Origin: Siphonodentalium dalli
Taxonomy: Eukaryota > Mollusca > Scaphopoda > Gadilida > Siphonodentaliidae
Assembly (NCBI GenBank): GCA_032622095.1
Contig: CP136068.1
Location: 113,165,546-113,229,545, forward strand
DNA length: 64,000 nt
Reading direction: 5' to 3'
Below, piece after piece: positions 25,126 to 39,400 of the stretch (the stretch's first letter is position 1; every line of letters begins with the position of its first letter). The notes below the pieces were generated by a model. That model was not told the DNA's origin and made no database searches. It was given only the letters and a program-made list of their open reading frames with translations. The position numbers were made by a program, and so were the translations under genes.

Positions 25126-25675
25126 AACAAAAGGGGGGGGGTCGGATTTTTTTTTCAGGCACGTATGGCATTTTTTCCCTTTCGATCATTTTTTGTACCC
25201 ACCCACCGCCAATTTTTTTTCCGTTTTCGGCAGTTTTTTCCGAACATTTTTTGACACCCACCCCCCTTTTAACACTAAAACAGAGATTTGTGGGGGGAAA
25301 TTCACTGTAAACAGCTGTATATGAATTTCTGTGCATACTATTTATCATGGATGTTAACATGGACATGTAAATAGGAATGAGTCATTTTGAGGTCATTCGG
25401 CCAAAAAAACATGGCTGCCAGCGGCCATCTTGGATTTCAAATTTTGCAACAAAATACAACACGATAACTGCCTGCAGTCAGTTTACCAGTTAGAATTACA
25501 TTATTTCTCATTCAAAGTGGTTTTCAAGACCAACTCATTGCCAAAATACTAAAAAAACAAGCAGGAAATTTGTTTTTTAGTTGCGGAAAAAATTGCTTGT
25601 TGATGACTTTGACCATCCACCCACCCCGGCATATGTGCCGGAATTTTTTTTCTCTCACCCCCCCCCTGTAAAACA
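25126..25675. mobile_element. G-tract-ended MITE, copy 1
   Basis: Inverted termini consist of a G-tract followed by a T- or A-rich block and GGCAC(G/A)TATG. The interior is shared in inverted orientation with 59541-60055, including GGCCATCTTGGATTTCAAAT. Frames across it read as low complexity. Confidence 0.75.
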
Positions 25676-26811
25676 TACATCTTTAGCTAACGACATGGGA
25701 AGTAGTATTGCTGTAGTTCCACATGAAAGGGTGCTACTGACATTTACCTTCAATTACCTGTACGATTTATTCTTGCGAGATCATTGCATGCAATTTACAG
25801 GCAACTTTCGGTAGCAGCACTACATATGATCTACATAGTTTGTTTCACTTCCCATTTAGTTAGCTGTTATACACATGCATTTTATAAGCAATTTTGCATG
25901 TATAAAGTATGAACATGTTCCATTCAATGTGATGCATCTGACGCATGAATGTCCAAATACAGCCGAGTGGTATACTGGGCTGACCATACACATATATACT
26001 GCGACAACGTTTTATCGCAAAATAACTTAATTTTTTATAACTTTCAGCAGAACAAGGTTGTATATCTTCACTATGATATAAGTTATTACATGTACTTCTA
26101 TTGTATCTTATATCGGCTCACGGTCTAACTCGTTCCGGCTCACACCGCCCATGTACTATAATATAAGTCCGCCTTTGTGAACTATATAGCCCTACCCCGC
26201 TGCGCTCCCTACATCAATTATGCCGTTGCTATCAAATGACGAACAGGAATTACAGAAAAATTGGCTACGTCCATGGTATTTTGACTTGAAACACATTTTA
26301 TTTACATAATATACAAAGGTGAGTGGGGCACACGTTTTTACAACGTATGAAGCCCCTCTCCCGATACAATAATAACATACATGTAATCAAGATGACGGTA
26401 TAAACGTATTTACAGGTTGATCAGTTTTGAGATATATAATTTGTATTACCTTCCAGAGGTTGTGGAGATTTGTGTTTAAAACAATGTGGCTACATTGTGA
26501 ATATTTGGCACGATAAGCGAGTGCTAATATAATTTATTGGTGTATGTTCGGAGGTTAAAAAAAGGTAATAGTAGACAGTCATGAACTCGATTTTGGTTTT
26601 TGTATAGCGCTCTGGAATACAGTATACTGATAATTAATAAGAACGTGCATGTTTGTGGGTGAGGTTGGTCCATTTGTGAGATAACTGCCACATAACAAAA
26701 TTGAAATTCCGGAAGCACTTTTAAGTGTATTCAAAAGTAATATACATATGCATACACATACATACACATATACATGCACACATACATACACACATATACA
26801 TATACATACAT
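25676..26811. other. No gene seen
   Basis: AT-rich, with a CA/TA-rich simple stretch at about 26745-26815. No coding signal. Confidence 0.35.
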
Positions 26812-27281
26812 ATGTGACCCGCCATATCAAATCCAGTCGTAAGTCGGGATTTGTTTACCCTGTGCCAATGCATTCTCTTATATATGCGAGTCGACCATAG
26901 GTCGCCTAGCATATATAAGAGAATGGATTGGCCTAACAATTTTTTATCATTTTTTTTAAATAAATGTTTCTTACAATTTTTAGGACATAAAATAAAAAAA
27001 ACATTCATGACCCTGCAGGGAGCCACACACATATATAGAAGAATATAGAAGAGTGTCGTCTGCTCATGTTTGTCTGGGGCTGTGTATGGGTGAAAATATA
27101 AAATTGTTAAAGAATACAAGAAAATATTATTAAAATTGTTAGGCCAATTCATTCTCTTATATATGCCAGGCGACCTATGGTCGACTCGCATATATAAGAG
27201 AATGCATTGGCAGTTAATTTGGCACAGGGTAAAAAAAATCCCGACTTACGACTGGATTTGATATGGCGGGTCACATATGTA
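26812..27281. mobile_element. Hairpin-module MITE, TGTGACCCGCC termini, copy 2 (complete)
   Basis: The outer inverted termini are about 60 bp, starting TATGTGACCCGCCATATCAA and flanked by TA. Just inside each end sits a perfect-looking hairpin: 26866-26936 and 27143-27213, arms about 32 nt. The result is two hairpins nested inside one inverted repeat. Confidence 0.87.
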
Positions 27282-27413
27282 CATACACACATAAATCGTG
27301 AATCAATCTGCCAAAAACAAAATGTCCTTTATCGCACACCATGTGCGTGCTGTATAAGATCCCCCTTTTGATTGAGGGGCACTTAAAAAATCATAATTAC
27401 CCTTTTTTTTCAG

Positions 27414-30400
27414 AGTCAATCGACTGAAAAGTAGCAATGAATCAGCTGAATGCTTTGTGTCTGCTTGCTGTATTGGCATGTACGTATAACAATATGTATA
27501 TCTTACCTTACTCGTTTGTAAACGGACATGCATGGCTCATTCGAGCATCCAAGCTTCCGTAATTTGGAATTAGGTATAAGATATACAAAATATATATAGA
27601 TATACCGGCTCTATGCTTTGAAAAAATATCTGCCATTGTCACAGCCAATTTCCAGCTGTTTTAAATTTTTCGTAAAGAAATTAAAAATACGCTCTTTATC
27701 TCTACCATGTCAGGAATAGTCTAACACCGAAGGCTCTTTTCTGTTGCATGCCGTGAATAAGGTTGTTGTTTGTTTGGGACACAAACACCGTGTTCAAAGT
27801 TGTATTATATGACTTCATTGTATTGTATGAGACATATAATGCCCGTAGACTGAAATGTACAATGTAGTTCAAGCATTTATCGACCAATTTCGATACCGGG
27901 AAAAATTCAAAAGCGAATCTTATTATGTGTATTCTGGAGCGCAAACCGCCAAGTGGCTTTAAATTCGAGCAGTAATTACAGGCTTGCGTGCACAAAGGCG
28001 CGTCTTATATGTGATTTATACGTCAATTATATACGTTAATTATGTCAATACATTTCAATACACACATAACAGTGTTGACTCAGCAGTCTACGTCGTTGTG
28101 GGTTTTCTTATTGTGATTGTATTGCATAGTGAGCCTCGCAGAATGCACTGACTTACAATGTCAAGGTAAATACTGTTAGGCCGATGTATTCTGTTATATA
28201 TTCGAGGCTCCCTATATTATAAGTTACAGGGCGAGTTGTTGCCGGATACGGTGTCATATGAGGCAAAGTGAGATTAATATCTGGCGAGGCGCTAGCCGAG
28301 CCCGATATTAATCTCGCTGAGCCTCATATGTCACTCATATAATGAGCCAATGAGTCCATGGTCCCCATGTAAAATGATTATTACTATGCACGTGCCAAAA
28401 AAACAAACAAAAAAGCTCAAACTGAAAGAAGCAATCCGTCCTCTAACAGTCCTTATATGTACATATATGACAAACTTGTTGCTAGTCATATATGTATTTA
28501 TATTATATTCGCAGTATGGCACATATATTTTGTATTGATGGAATAAAAATGTTCGGGTTAAAAGGACATGTCTCACTCGAGCTTCCATATTTTGTCTACG
28601 TAATTTGGAAGGATGTGTATAAGATAGGTTGACAAATACACGAAATATTGATACAACCGCTTTATATGCTCTTACAAATAAATTTGTTCTGATATCTTCC
28701 GCGTTATGTGTTCTAGTCCCAAACAAAACCAGTTATTTGCAGCCATGGTACTCAAAATAGCTTCTCGTCGGTATATCCTTCATGTAAGAATACACGAAAC
28801 CACACATCACCCCCCATTCTCCCTTTGTGTTATGGTTATGGTTATGGTTAGGGTTAGGCTTAGTCTATTCGTGATTTGGTAGAAATAAAGAGCGTTTATT
28901 TCACTGATGTGCGAAAAAAATGAAAACAGGCTGTGACCACATGTGACCATGGCAATTATTATGAAAATTTCCTTAAGAATATTGTAATAGTATAGTACAT
29001 GTTTAATGATAGTATGAGTTCGATATTACCCTCAAAACACACTCTTTGTTAACCGAGTGTTTGTTTGTATACAGTACGTAAAGAGTGAACACTAAGCAAA
29101 TCACTCATCACCGTGGTTATTTGTTATGAGATATTTATTCACTGTGACCCATTCAACACCAAAATATTGAGTGGCGAGGTTAAACATTGTATAGTTTAAC
29201 CAAATTTCATTAGTGGGATCTCACCGGTCTTTAGTGTTTTGCTTACCGCACATTATTTACGTACTGTACTGTAACATAACATGGCATCTGTTTAATAACA
29301 CTGCGTGCCATATTGACAATAACAGGCTATTTATGTGATATTTGTGATTGGCATAAGAACAAAATATGTCTATATTTTAATATGCGTTATGTTTGTTGTG
29401 GTTTTAAAGACATATTATGGACTTGTTCAAGCTCGTGAAACTTATAAGTTAGTATTCAGGAGTTATGCCAACCTGCGGAATGTAGAATGTAACATCGCCG
29501 AAATTTTCAAAGAAATCGACCATACCACTCAATATAAAACATCGTCTAAACTAAGCCCAATTGTAAATATTTACAACTGGATTCGGGACGCAACAACCGG
29601 AGACAAACAAACACAAATGATTTCGCCATCCAGAGTCAGTGCATTTAATTAATGAATCAGAATGACGGTGTGTGTTGGCAATTTGGATTAATATTCGTAA
29701 AAAAAAAAAAACTTTGAGTAAGAATATTCTCCATTTCTATTGGATCACTATACCGGAGTGTTTCACATCACTTTAACGGCTGTGACGATTTCGACAGCAA
29801 TACCCGTCGCGAAGGCCATCCGCATCCTTAATCCATGATTCATTTTCAGGTACAGCACAAGTATGGGCTCGTGGACCAGACAGGTTTTGCACTGAGAAAT
29901 ATCCCAACTTCTCTGCGCTATTTTGCTGGAAAAGCTGTCCAGCTGGATATAAAGGAGTGGGGCCCGTCTGCTGGGCAAAATGCCCCGACAACACAGTAAA
30001 TATCGGCGCAGTGTGCCTCAAAAAGATACACAACAGGTTAGCATTCATTGACCGCATCAATCTGCAAAAAACTATTCTCAGCCTAGTCATCGGTGATGGA
30101 CATTTGAGATCCAGGGCCCTATGCTATAATCATATAACGGTGAGTTGAGCCGCACATTGGAATGATCTATGATTCATTTGGGTGGATGTTTAGGTGATAA
30201 AAGCAGACGACAGATAAATAAAAGTGTAGAAGAAATCCTTTATTGAGGGAAATGTTTAGATAATGAGTTCAACAAACGTTTGGTGAACTTGTGATCTGAA
30301 CATTACTTATGTGATAACTACTCATCAATTGTGCTTTAGTATAGAAAGGGACATCGATAATTGTATAACTAGAACTTAGGAAAACATTACTCACCAAAGA

Positions 30401-33400
30401 CAAAACAAAAGCAGCTGGCCGGCGATGCGAAGCCGGTTCTGGGTCACCGGAATAAACCACTCAATGGTCATGCCATCACTCCCCCAATTCAACGAACACT
30501 TCCCAATCAACATAAATAAATAGACTTATCTAATAAAACTCATAAAACGCTAGGTCGATCAAGATACTAACACAGTTTAATCAAAAGGAAAGTAAGTATA
30601 CAAGTAGACATCACATTATTGAGTCAGCCCCACCAGCACTGTGTAGGAACTGTTACATCGGAAATCGTTCTATCGCCGGTAGTGTGATGGTTCTTGCCTG
30701 ATTTGTTACGGTTCCTGATGATTGAAAATAATCATTTTTGTGACAAAATCACGCATAATTATAGATATCTTGAATATATTAAACTTTCCTGAATGAACAG
30801 AGGCTGCAGAAGTGCCGTGTTATCGAAACCTGAACTCTAGACCACAATTAACTCGGTATTAGCGAGTTAATGCGTAAATATCAACATGTTACCACTGAAA
30901 ATCAAGCCACGTGGACGCAATTTATTTGTTGTTCGTAGCGTATACAATATGAAACGCATTCTGAAGACAAACACTGACTATAAAGTGTACCCGTGTTATT
31001 CTTTTGTAAAATAGCTGAGAAAGTATCCCGATAGGGGTTGATAATTGGGAGCTGTGACCTCGTAATCAACACGGGTGCGTGTTACGGTTCTATTTCAAAC
31101 CGATCATGGCTGTGACGGTTCTGTCCATGATATTTATTCGAACGATTTCTGCACTTGGGTCCGAAAATCGTCTTGTGTATCTGACATTTTAAACCAGATA
31201 ATGACTGTAGCTTATGTAATTTGCATAATAGAGCAGGTATATTAAGAAATAACACAATACATACCTAATACGGGAGATTAAGTGACATTAATAGGCAGAA
31301 ATAAAATACTGAAAGTCCCGATGAGTATAGTATCATAAGCATGCCCGCCTATATAAATGACCAATGGTAATATAAATCTACCCTCAGGAGAATATGATAT
31401 GTTATATTCATTTACTTAATCTGGGCATTATTGAAAGATCCAGGTGTGACAATATTTCAATGCCAGCGCCATCATATTTCCTCCTCTGAAGTCCGCCTGG
31501 GGGACATTTACACATTTTTGTCGCCCAGACATGAATATAGCTTATGAAATCACGTTCAACTGAATCACTGATAGGTTATGACGTGATTGGGGTGGTGGTG
31601 GGGGGGGGGGGCTTGGGGAGGGGTGCTTAATTGGTGTCTATCCCCAACTTTGGTAAATTTGTTCAACAGTTACAAATTTCTTATCTTACAATAGATTGGT
31701 TTGAAATTTAACACCAACAATATGTTGAAATTGTTCTCTTAATTTGATTTGACAACAATTTAATAGTGGGGATTTTGTCGTTTTTAGACTAACATTTGCA
31801 TACTTTCCTACACTTTAAACATGTAATCAACCATATTTGACATATACAAATGGACACCTCTTCTTTAGAGTTGATCCAAAACTCATGATGGGTGGACATG
31901 AAGTACTAGTAGGGAGCAGGTGTGATCTAGTTTTCTATATCACATTCACCCCCCCCCCCCCAATTGGCAAGAAACTGGTTTAATGGACAAATAATATAAT
32001 TCAATTTAATTAGTATGCTTTGTATTAAATAATGTATGCTCTTTTGCAAAATAAATCATCTCTCTCTCCGTCTGTTGGGAACATTTCCAATCTTGTGGGG
32101 GTGGGGCGCCAGGTTGGAAACTTCCAACACTTGGGAATCTTGAAGCCAGTCTATATGTTTTTTGCAATTTTCAGGTTCAGATATCCACATTTTCTCACTG
32201 GGCCCATGTATCCTGAGTTTCTCCCCCGGTTTGCATGGTGGCCAATCAAAGGCTACTGATCACTTCACTTCAGAATGGTATACAATCTAGAGCTATAATG
32301 TGTCATGCAGTTGGGGAAAATCAAAGCCCAGTCCTTGTGCATGAGTTTGTAGAAACAGCCAATCACCGCTCAGTGTTAGAATCGAGGTCCTCATTTTAAT
32401 ATTCATTATGACCCGACCTCGATTCTAACACTGAGCGGTGATTGGCTGTTTCTACTATGTCAGTCATGGAAAGGTCAGGTCACAATGAATATTAAAATTA
32501 GGAACTGTGTCACTTGACAAATATCTTTTTTAAGTTGGAATTATCGACAGATTTCTCCTCTATTAGAATTGTTTACTGACAATGTGTTAATTTGTATGAG
32601 TAAATAAATTATTAGCCGACAAGAAATCACTAAGTACCAGATATTTAGTTGATCGCTTGACCCATTTTTAATGATAGTAAACTGTATAGTTGGTGAATTT
32701 AGAGACACATGTCCGACATTGCTGTCTGAGCCGGATAAAACCAAAAAATTACGCTCTCCGGAGACAATATTCGGTGGTTAAAATTTTATCAAATGCAACG
32801 TGTATGAAATTATGAATGTTTCTGATTGGGGTGAATGGGCTAAATTTGTGCGACTCCCGAGCGATGGTGAAACGTTGAATTTCCACAGTTACCCTTGTCT
32901 ATATAACGTTCCATTAACGCGAAGAAGGCGCGTATATAGGTCGGCGTATATGGGCAGTGCAAACGGGGGGGGGCGGACAGCGGAGCTCGTTACAGGCCCC
33001 TGTGGTGTCAACTAACTTTTAACGTCTTATTTTTGGCTTTTTGTTGAGTAAAATACGTCTACGAAATAGACAGCACTAGCCGATGTGCCCGGCCCTCTTC
33101 GACCGGGCTATTTAGGGATTTTTGTTGTGATCGTCTCCGCCTGGGCAAACTATTGTTTGATCGGCCAGGAAACATGCATATATGAGCGAATATGGTCAAG
33201 GACATGGTCGCACGTGAAATTGGACCCACCCATATTGTTCCCGGGATCAAAGTAGGCCTACATTATACCAAATTAGAGTCTGATTGGTCGAGGTCCAGAA
33301 AGATGCCTATATGAGCGTATATGAGCGAGGTCAAGGTCAAGGACACGGTCGCGATTGAAATTGGACCCGCCCATATTGTTCCCGAGATCAAAGTAGAACC

Positions 33401-36400
33401 AGCTACCAAATTTGAGTGGGATCGGTCGAGGTCCAGAAACATGCCTATATGAGCGTATTTGAGCGAGGTCAAGGTCAAGGACACGGACGCACGTGAAATT
33501 GGACCCGCCCATATTGTCCCCCTGTTCAAAGTAGGCCTACACACCAAATTTGAGTCGGATCGGTCGAGCAGTTTTTCGAGTCTATAACACAAATACATAC
33601 ATACAGACAGAAGTTCCAAAATATATAATAGATAAAATACAAGACAGATAACTCTATATATCCCGTCTGCGCTCACGCTTTACGAAGTCCAGCGCAATGA
33701 AATTTCACTATTGTTAACCGGCTGTTGACTCATGGAAATGTCGGGCCTGCACAACGCGTTATTTTTCAAACTAGCTGGCGACTTTGTGAATTTTGATAGG
33801 CGTAACACAGCTTATTGGATAAGCATAGAAAGGCAGTGTAATTCGTCGAAATTAATGACAAGTGGTGCAAATTTCAACTTAATGCATAGTTTGTTGTGTT
33901 TATCTTTGTATACTTTCACAAAATTGGCAGTTTGAACCATGTACCATGGCAAATATTAGCAATAGTTTTACCCGTATAGAACGATTAATGGGGATAGAAC
34001 CGACTCGATCAGGAAAGAACCCAAACAATAATCAAAATTCGCGGTTCTTGTCGTTGTTATGACTCACACAACGAATTTTTCGTTATTAACACGCTCATTG
34101 GTGCCACAGATTGTTATGGGATCGAAAATAACTAATCGAATTATCACCTAGATGCCTCAAAATTGCGTTTTAACTGTCAAAAAGTCGTGAAAATGTATAA
34201 TTTCGATCAGCAAGAACCGTCACAAATCAGGCAAGAACCATCACAAACCGGCGATAGAACGATTTCCAAGGTAACAGTTCCTACACAGTGCCCACCAGGA
34301 GGACATGTAATCATGAATTACGTTTCAACAGGGCTCGATGAGACGTAATGCTCATCGACAGGATATCACAGTGAATTGGCCACGCCCTCTCTGCAGTAAA
34401 GCAAGCCCTCAATAAAACCCACTGGTAATACTCAGCTTAAACAACCTATTGGTTATGTACTAACCCTGTATGCAACATCCGCAATATCGATTCGACAGTC
34501 TAACAAGACTAACATAATATTAAAACGTAGGGTAGCGGGCTCCGGCCATAGATGGCTCCTTGGGCGCTGATGAATGTCCTCGGGCGGCATAGATACCCTT
34601 TTGGTGGCCGTATTATAAGCCATTGAGTAATTATCTCTTTCAAAATGACTGACCTGCTAACTCTTTAATATAAAACTTATTGAATTACCCCGCACACCAA
34701 ATACAATGTGTACAGGCTGGCACAAGAATATTCCGAGCCTGCCTTTACGCGTTGTTAGTTGGCTGTCTGTGTGGTCGCAGTATAAGCTATCAATGTAATC
34801 TCCCTCAACTGACTTACAACCACATATACAAATTTAAACACATGCTCTCAACCACACCCGTACATACACGAAGACACAATACTAGCAACAACATTCGGTA
34901 CCCAACCGACAGAGACATATCACCAACAGTCCGGCCTCAGCTGCGTCCTCATCTGTGCAACAACACAACCAGGTCAACGGGCTCTGAGACTCACACAGGA
35001 GTGTAAGGCGGGCATTGCACCACCGATAGTTGGGGAGCCCCGACCGACCATAAGTCAACCGGCCGGCATTGCACACCCTCCCTAGAGTTGAGCCCGTAGT
35101 ATAAGCCCTGAATATAACAGACTAAGGCAACGGAGTTCAAGCATGCACCAACTTGGACACTAGTTTACAACAAACCACTAAATAAAAATATATCAACTAA
35201 GTTAAACAAACATAACTCGTATTACAATCAAGGTAAGTCTTCTCGCTGGTCCGCTTTTGGAACGGGGGGGGCTTTGCTTCCTGCCAGGGTGGCATGTAAC
35301 CCATACTCCACAAGCAAGCATCAAATGACCAGATAACACTCACAACCAAACTCAACAAACGCTCTTCAGCGGCAATATATCACTCAACCGTGGGTTGTAG
35401 GAGAGGGCTTACAGCCCTTTCAAATCTTCCGGGGGGGGGGGGTCTTCCCAAACCCAAACTCCAAACTCTCTGTATAATGTGTGCGACTTCTTGTGAATGC
35501 ACAGACTATGTTTTTTGAGTACTATCAATCTCAGAAGATGAATCCCAGTAAATAGATGGATGACCGAAAATATCATTTATTATTTCTCATCGATCCATGT
35601 TGTAAATTAAAGGTTCTGGTTTAAACACATTTTAATAGTATATTCATATACAGATGCTAAGGGATTGGAGGACAAGTTCTTAAAACTTAGATGGACCTCC
35701 GCTCCCCACAATACAGAAGAAGTATAACAACAATTATAAACAGTATATTAAACAGAACAGGTTTGGCATGACGGGTGCATGTATACCAGGGTTGGGCCGA
35801 TTACATGCCAATGTAATCGATTACGATTAGAATTACTTTTGATTTACATGATTACGATTACGATTACTGATTACATATTTTCAAATGTAATCGATTACGA
35901 TTACAATTACTTTAGTAAATGTAATCGATTACTTTTCGATTACATCTGATTACAATGGTTAGTTTCCAGCCATTTGATCGCATAGGAATAAATAATGAAA
36001 TAATTCAAATTAACATATCAATATTGATTGAATAAAGACATCACTGCATAACATGGCAACAAGACATGACTGAAACGATAGCAAGATGCCAGCAATAAAC
36101 ATATAAACGTTTTACATTTACATGTATTGAAAAGGTTTCTCCATGAAGTTATGCACCAACTTATTATGTTTTATGTGTATGATGATGGTGATGATGATGA
36201 TGATGATGATGGTGATTGTGATGATGACGATGATGATGATGATGATAATGTTGTTGATGATGATGATGATGATGATGATCAACACTTTGCATAATTTTGT
36301 AGCAGTTGAAGTCAAAAGAGCACTCAGCTGAGTTATATCGGGTTATAAATTCGAAGGAACAATGGCCATAGTATATTATATAGATAATGAATGGATTGGA

Positions 36401-39400
36401 CTATGCCAACATAATGGTTCGAAAGGAGGAATAGTCCACGAGCCGCAGGCTTAAGACTATTTCTTCTCGAAGACCACTATTTTGGCACAGTCAACGACAA
36501 GAAATTCATTATTTATTATATTATATCGAACATTGGTGCCAATTCTCACACAATTTCTCTGTCTGATTTGCCACAATTTTATTTACCGTGAATTTTAGAA
36601 TCGGTCTCAGATTTTACAATTTACGGCAATCTTTTGACGATCGCAGGGGAGTATAACTATGTTATTAGTTACATATAACAGCATCTCTTCGTGATTCATG
36701 CATTTATTTATATAAATACATCATTATCAAAGACATTTTGGCGAAATTTTAGAAGCTAGCTTGCTTAACTTCGATTAAAACGGAAATAACGTCCACTGGC
36801 ATTAAACGTTAGGACTGGCCGCTTGCCAACTAAACGACAAACTTTTAAATACACTGGATAGCAATGATCGAACATTTGTAAGATCATTACAATTCACCAA
36901 TAAATCTAATGATATACCAATATTGCAACAATGATCGTACAAGGTATAGATTGGCCGTAACATCAGGCGGCAACCCGATTTCGCGAAATCAGTTTGTTAC
37001 TATAAATAGAACACGAATACTAGGCATGTAGGAATCCTACTGGGGTACTGTTGTAAATAAGGATTAACTGTCATGTGGACTGTTTTTAATGGAGATGTAA
37101 CGGTGAGGTAAGTGGACATAACTTGTGTAAAACCCGAAGGGTTTTACATACAACGTATGTCCACTTACCTCACCGTTACATCTCCATAAAAATAGTCCAC
37201 ATGACAGCACATGACAGTTAATCCTTATATTTATATACATTTAGCGAAAAAGCCGCTTTTGTAAATATATTTAAATCGAAAAGTGTATCGTGACAAGATC
37301 AGCCCAAAATACCCAATAGCACCCTTGGCAAAAGTTAATAGGAACAATTTCTCTTCATGTTGAAACCCGATGATGTATTAAGTCAATCCTGCGCGAGTCA
37401 AAATGCGCCCAAAGCATTACGCGTTCGTCTTTCCAAACCTAATGACGTATCGATGGTGTTATTAGCTTGGTGTTATGAGGCGTTACGCATTCACCGAGAA
37501 ATAACTGCAACTAGCCACGTGGGCGCCGACCAATCAGAATGCTGGATTTAGTGATGACAACACTTAGTGTGTAAATATAATAGTATAACAGTGTGCAGCC
37601 AATTAGAATGCAAGACAGTCACGTGAGATATAATATTCTATTATAACTAACCCTGAGCTATCTTCCAAACAAAATAAATCATTTTTATGATTGGACATTT
37701 TCCTACAGTGGCGGTTTAATAGCCATAACCAGTGATATTAGCAAACGGGATAGGACAGCGTGATACAGCTCTATGGTAATTACTTTTTAGCAACGCCACC
37801 TGTCCGCTGAGAGGGTCGGTCTGCTACCAGGTATTGCTGGCTCTGTATAATTAGGATAAAACTCAGGCCGTTTGCCTGATATACATTGATATTACTAACA
37901 CATAATCGATTTAGTATTGACTATCATGCAAGGGTGTTATTGCAATATGAATAAAAATGTACTCACAAAGTTAAAGATGACTGACTTTCAGGAGTTTTCT
38001 GTTCTTACGTTTGCCTTTTGGTTGATTTAATGTCCTGATTTAGGAATTTCAATGCTGCATATATTATTAATGTCAGAAAAATGTCAATGATCTTTCTGTT
38101 TAAAGAAGAGCAGCATTGAAACTGGAGTTCGTCTGCGCCATTCATGGAATTTGTTAGTCGCAAACGTATTTTGTATCAATTGGCCCCCGGCCGTTATTCC
38201 AATGCATTCACTGTAGAAGCTAACAGCAATTTACAGCACCGACCATCATCTCAAGTGATAAATGCTTGATTACACACAAGGGCAGAAGTGGCTTATCCCG
38301 TTTGTAATATCACTGCCATAACATACACGCGGAATCTCTCTATTTAGTAAATCACAATGGATCGCTCATATCACACGAATTGTTTGTTATAGTAATGGGC
38401 CCATGAAGCTTGAACTCATGCTATCACAACCTGCTTTATTATTTATTATTTATGCATCGTCTGTGTTAGGAGTTTTCACTCATGTTACGAACTATAAATA
38501 TACAAGTTAGAATGTTGTGGCTGACCCGATAATTAGAGGGGCCGTGTAGTTAAATCAGCATGCAATATATAATAGCTGCTCAATATCAAAGCTCTTCGTC
38601 AGTAATGATCCAAACTATACTTTCGGCTACAAGTTACGTTTGAACATTGTGCGTCAAAAACAACCTGAATTCAATTACTATAGTTATAATGAACTATTGT
38701 TGAATTTTACAGTACCGAGTACGCTATTTCCCTGATTGTTTGTTTGTGTGGAAACATTGTGATCGCGCACCCAGTGCACAGCCCTGTTGAACTTGTATCA
38801 CAGCAACAATGAAGATTCTCGAGATAAAATGTGTTTTGCAACCATTTTCGCCATATTATTTTATTTTATAATGACAACACACATATGTGTTTCTAATTGA
38901 TATTTACATGACGACTCCTTCAGTCGCAATCCATATCAATATTTGGACTAACTGAATGTTAGTTGAGCTACTTATTATGTGCCATCATGATAAACATTCG
39001 CATGGATCAAGGAATGTAAGTTCTCTACAAAAACAGACATGGACACTGATTATCAACCATTTTTGTGAAATTTGACTTTGGATTATCCATCTTTTATTAA
39101 AATCATTAAGCGGCAATATCCATAATTAAATATAAAAGTATAACTGTACCAGTTGAATGCATGATGTGCCCGAAGGGAGCCTGTTCCAGTCAGTACCATT
39201 TACTATATATCACATTATTTTTTAACCCTTTACCCAACAAAGCGGCCAAAAACGCCCAAATAAAGCCTCAACAGCCTAAAATATCTTCGGTATGTCTCAA
39301 TAACACCATACAAATATGGGTATCATTGGAACCGGTTCATTGACCACATTGTGATGGTTACAGTTATGCCCTGTGCCAATGCATTCTCTTATATATGCGA

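Larger units (their letters stand above)
30637..34290. mobile_element. DNA transposon with 8-bp target duplication, copy 1 (non-autonomous)
   Basis: Termini CACTGTGTAGGAACTGTTAC and its inverse continue as about 80 bp of inverted repeat (GTTCTATCGCCGGT, TGATGGTTCTTGCCTGATTT). Both flanks are CCCACCAG, an 8-bp target-site duplication. Eight bases fit hAT- or P-type transposases, but the CACTGTG end is not the usual hAT CAG end. No transposase frame is present. It lies in intron 2 of the secreted-protein gene. Confidence 0.85.

Noticed and set aside
30637-34290. RAG/Transib-like element because of CACTGTG ends
   Set aside because: The target duplication is 8 bp in both copies, while that group makes 5-bp duplications, and no nonamer-like block or transposase was found.
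34680-35006. A 108-codon frame in intron 2 as a possible exon
   Set aside because: No matching splice phases with the neighbouring exons and no Cys module.
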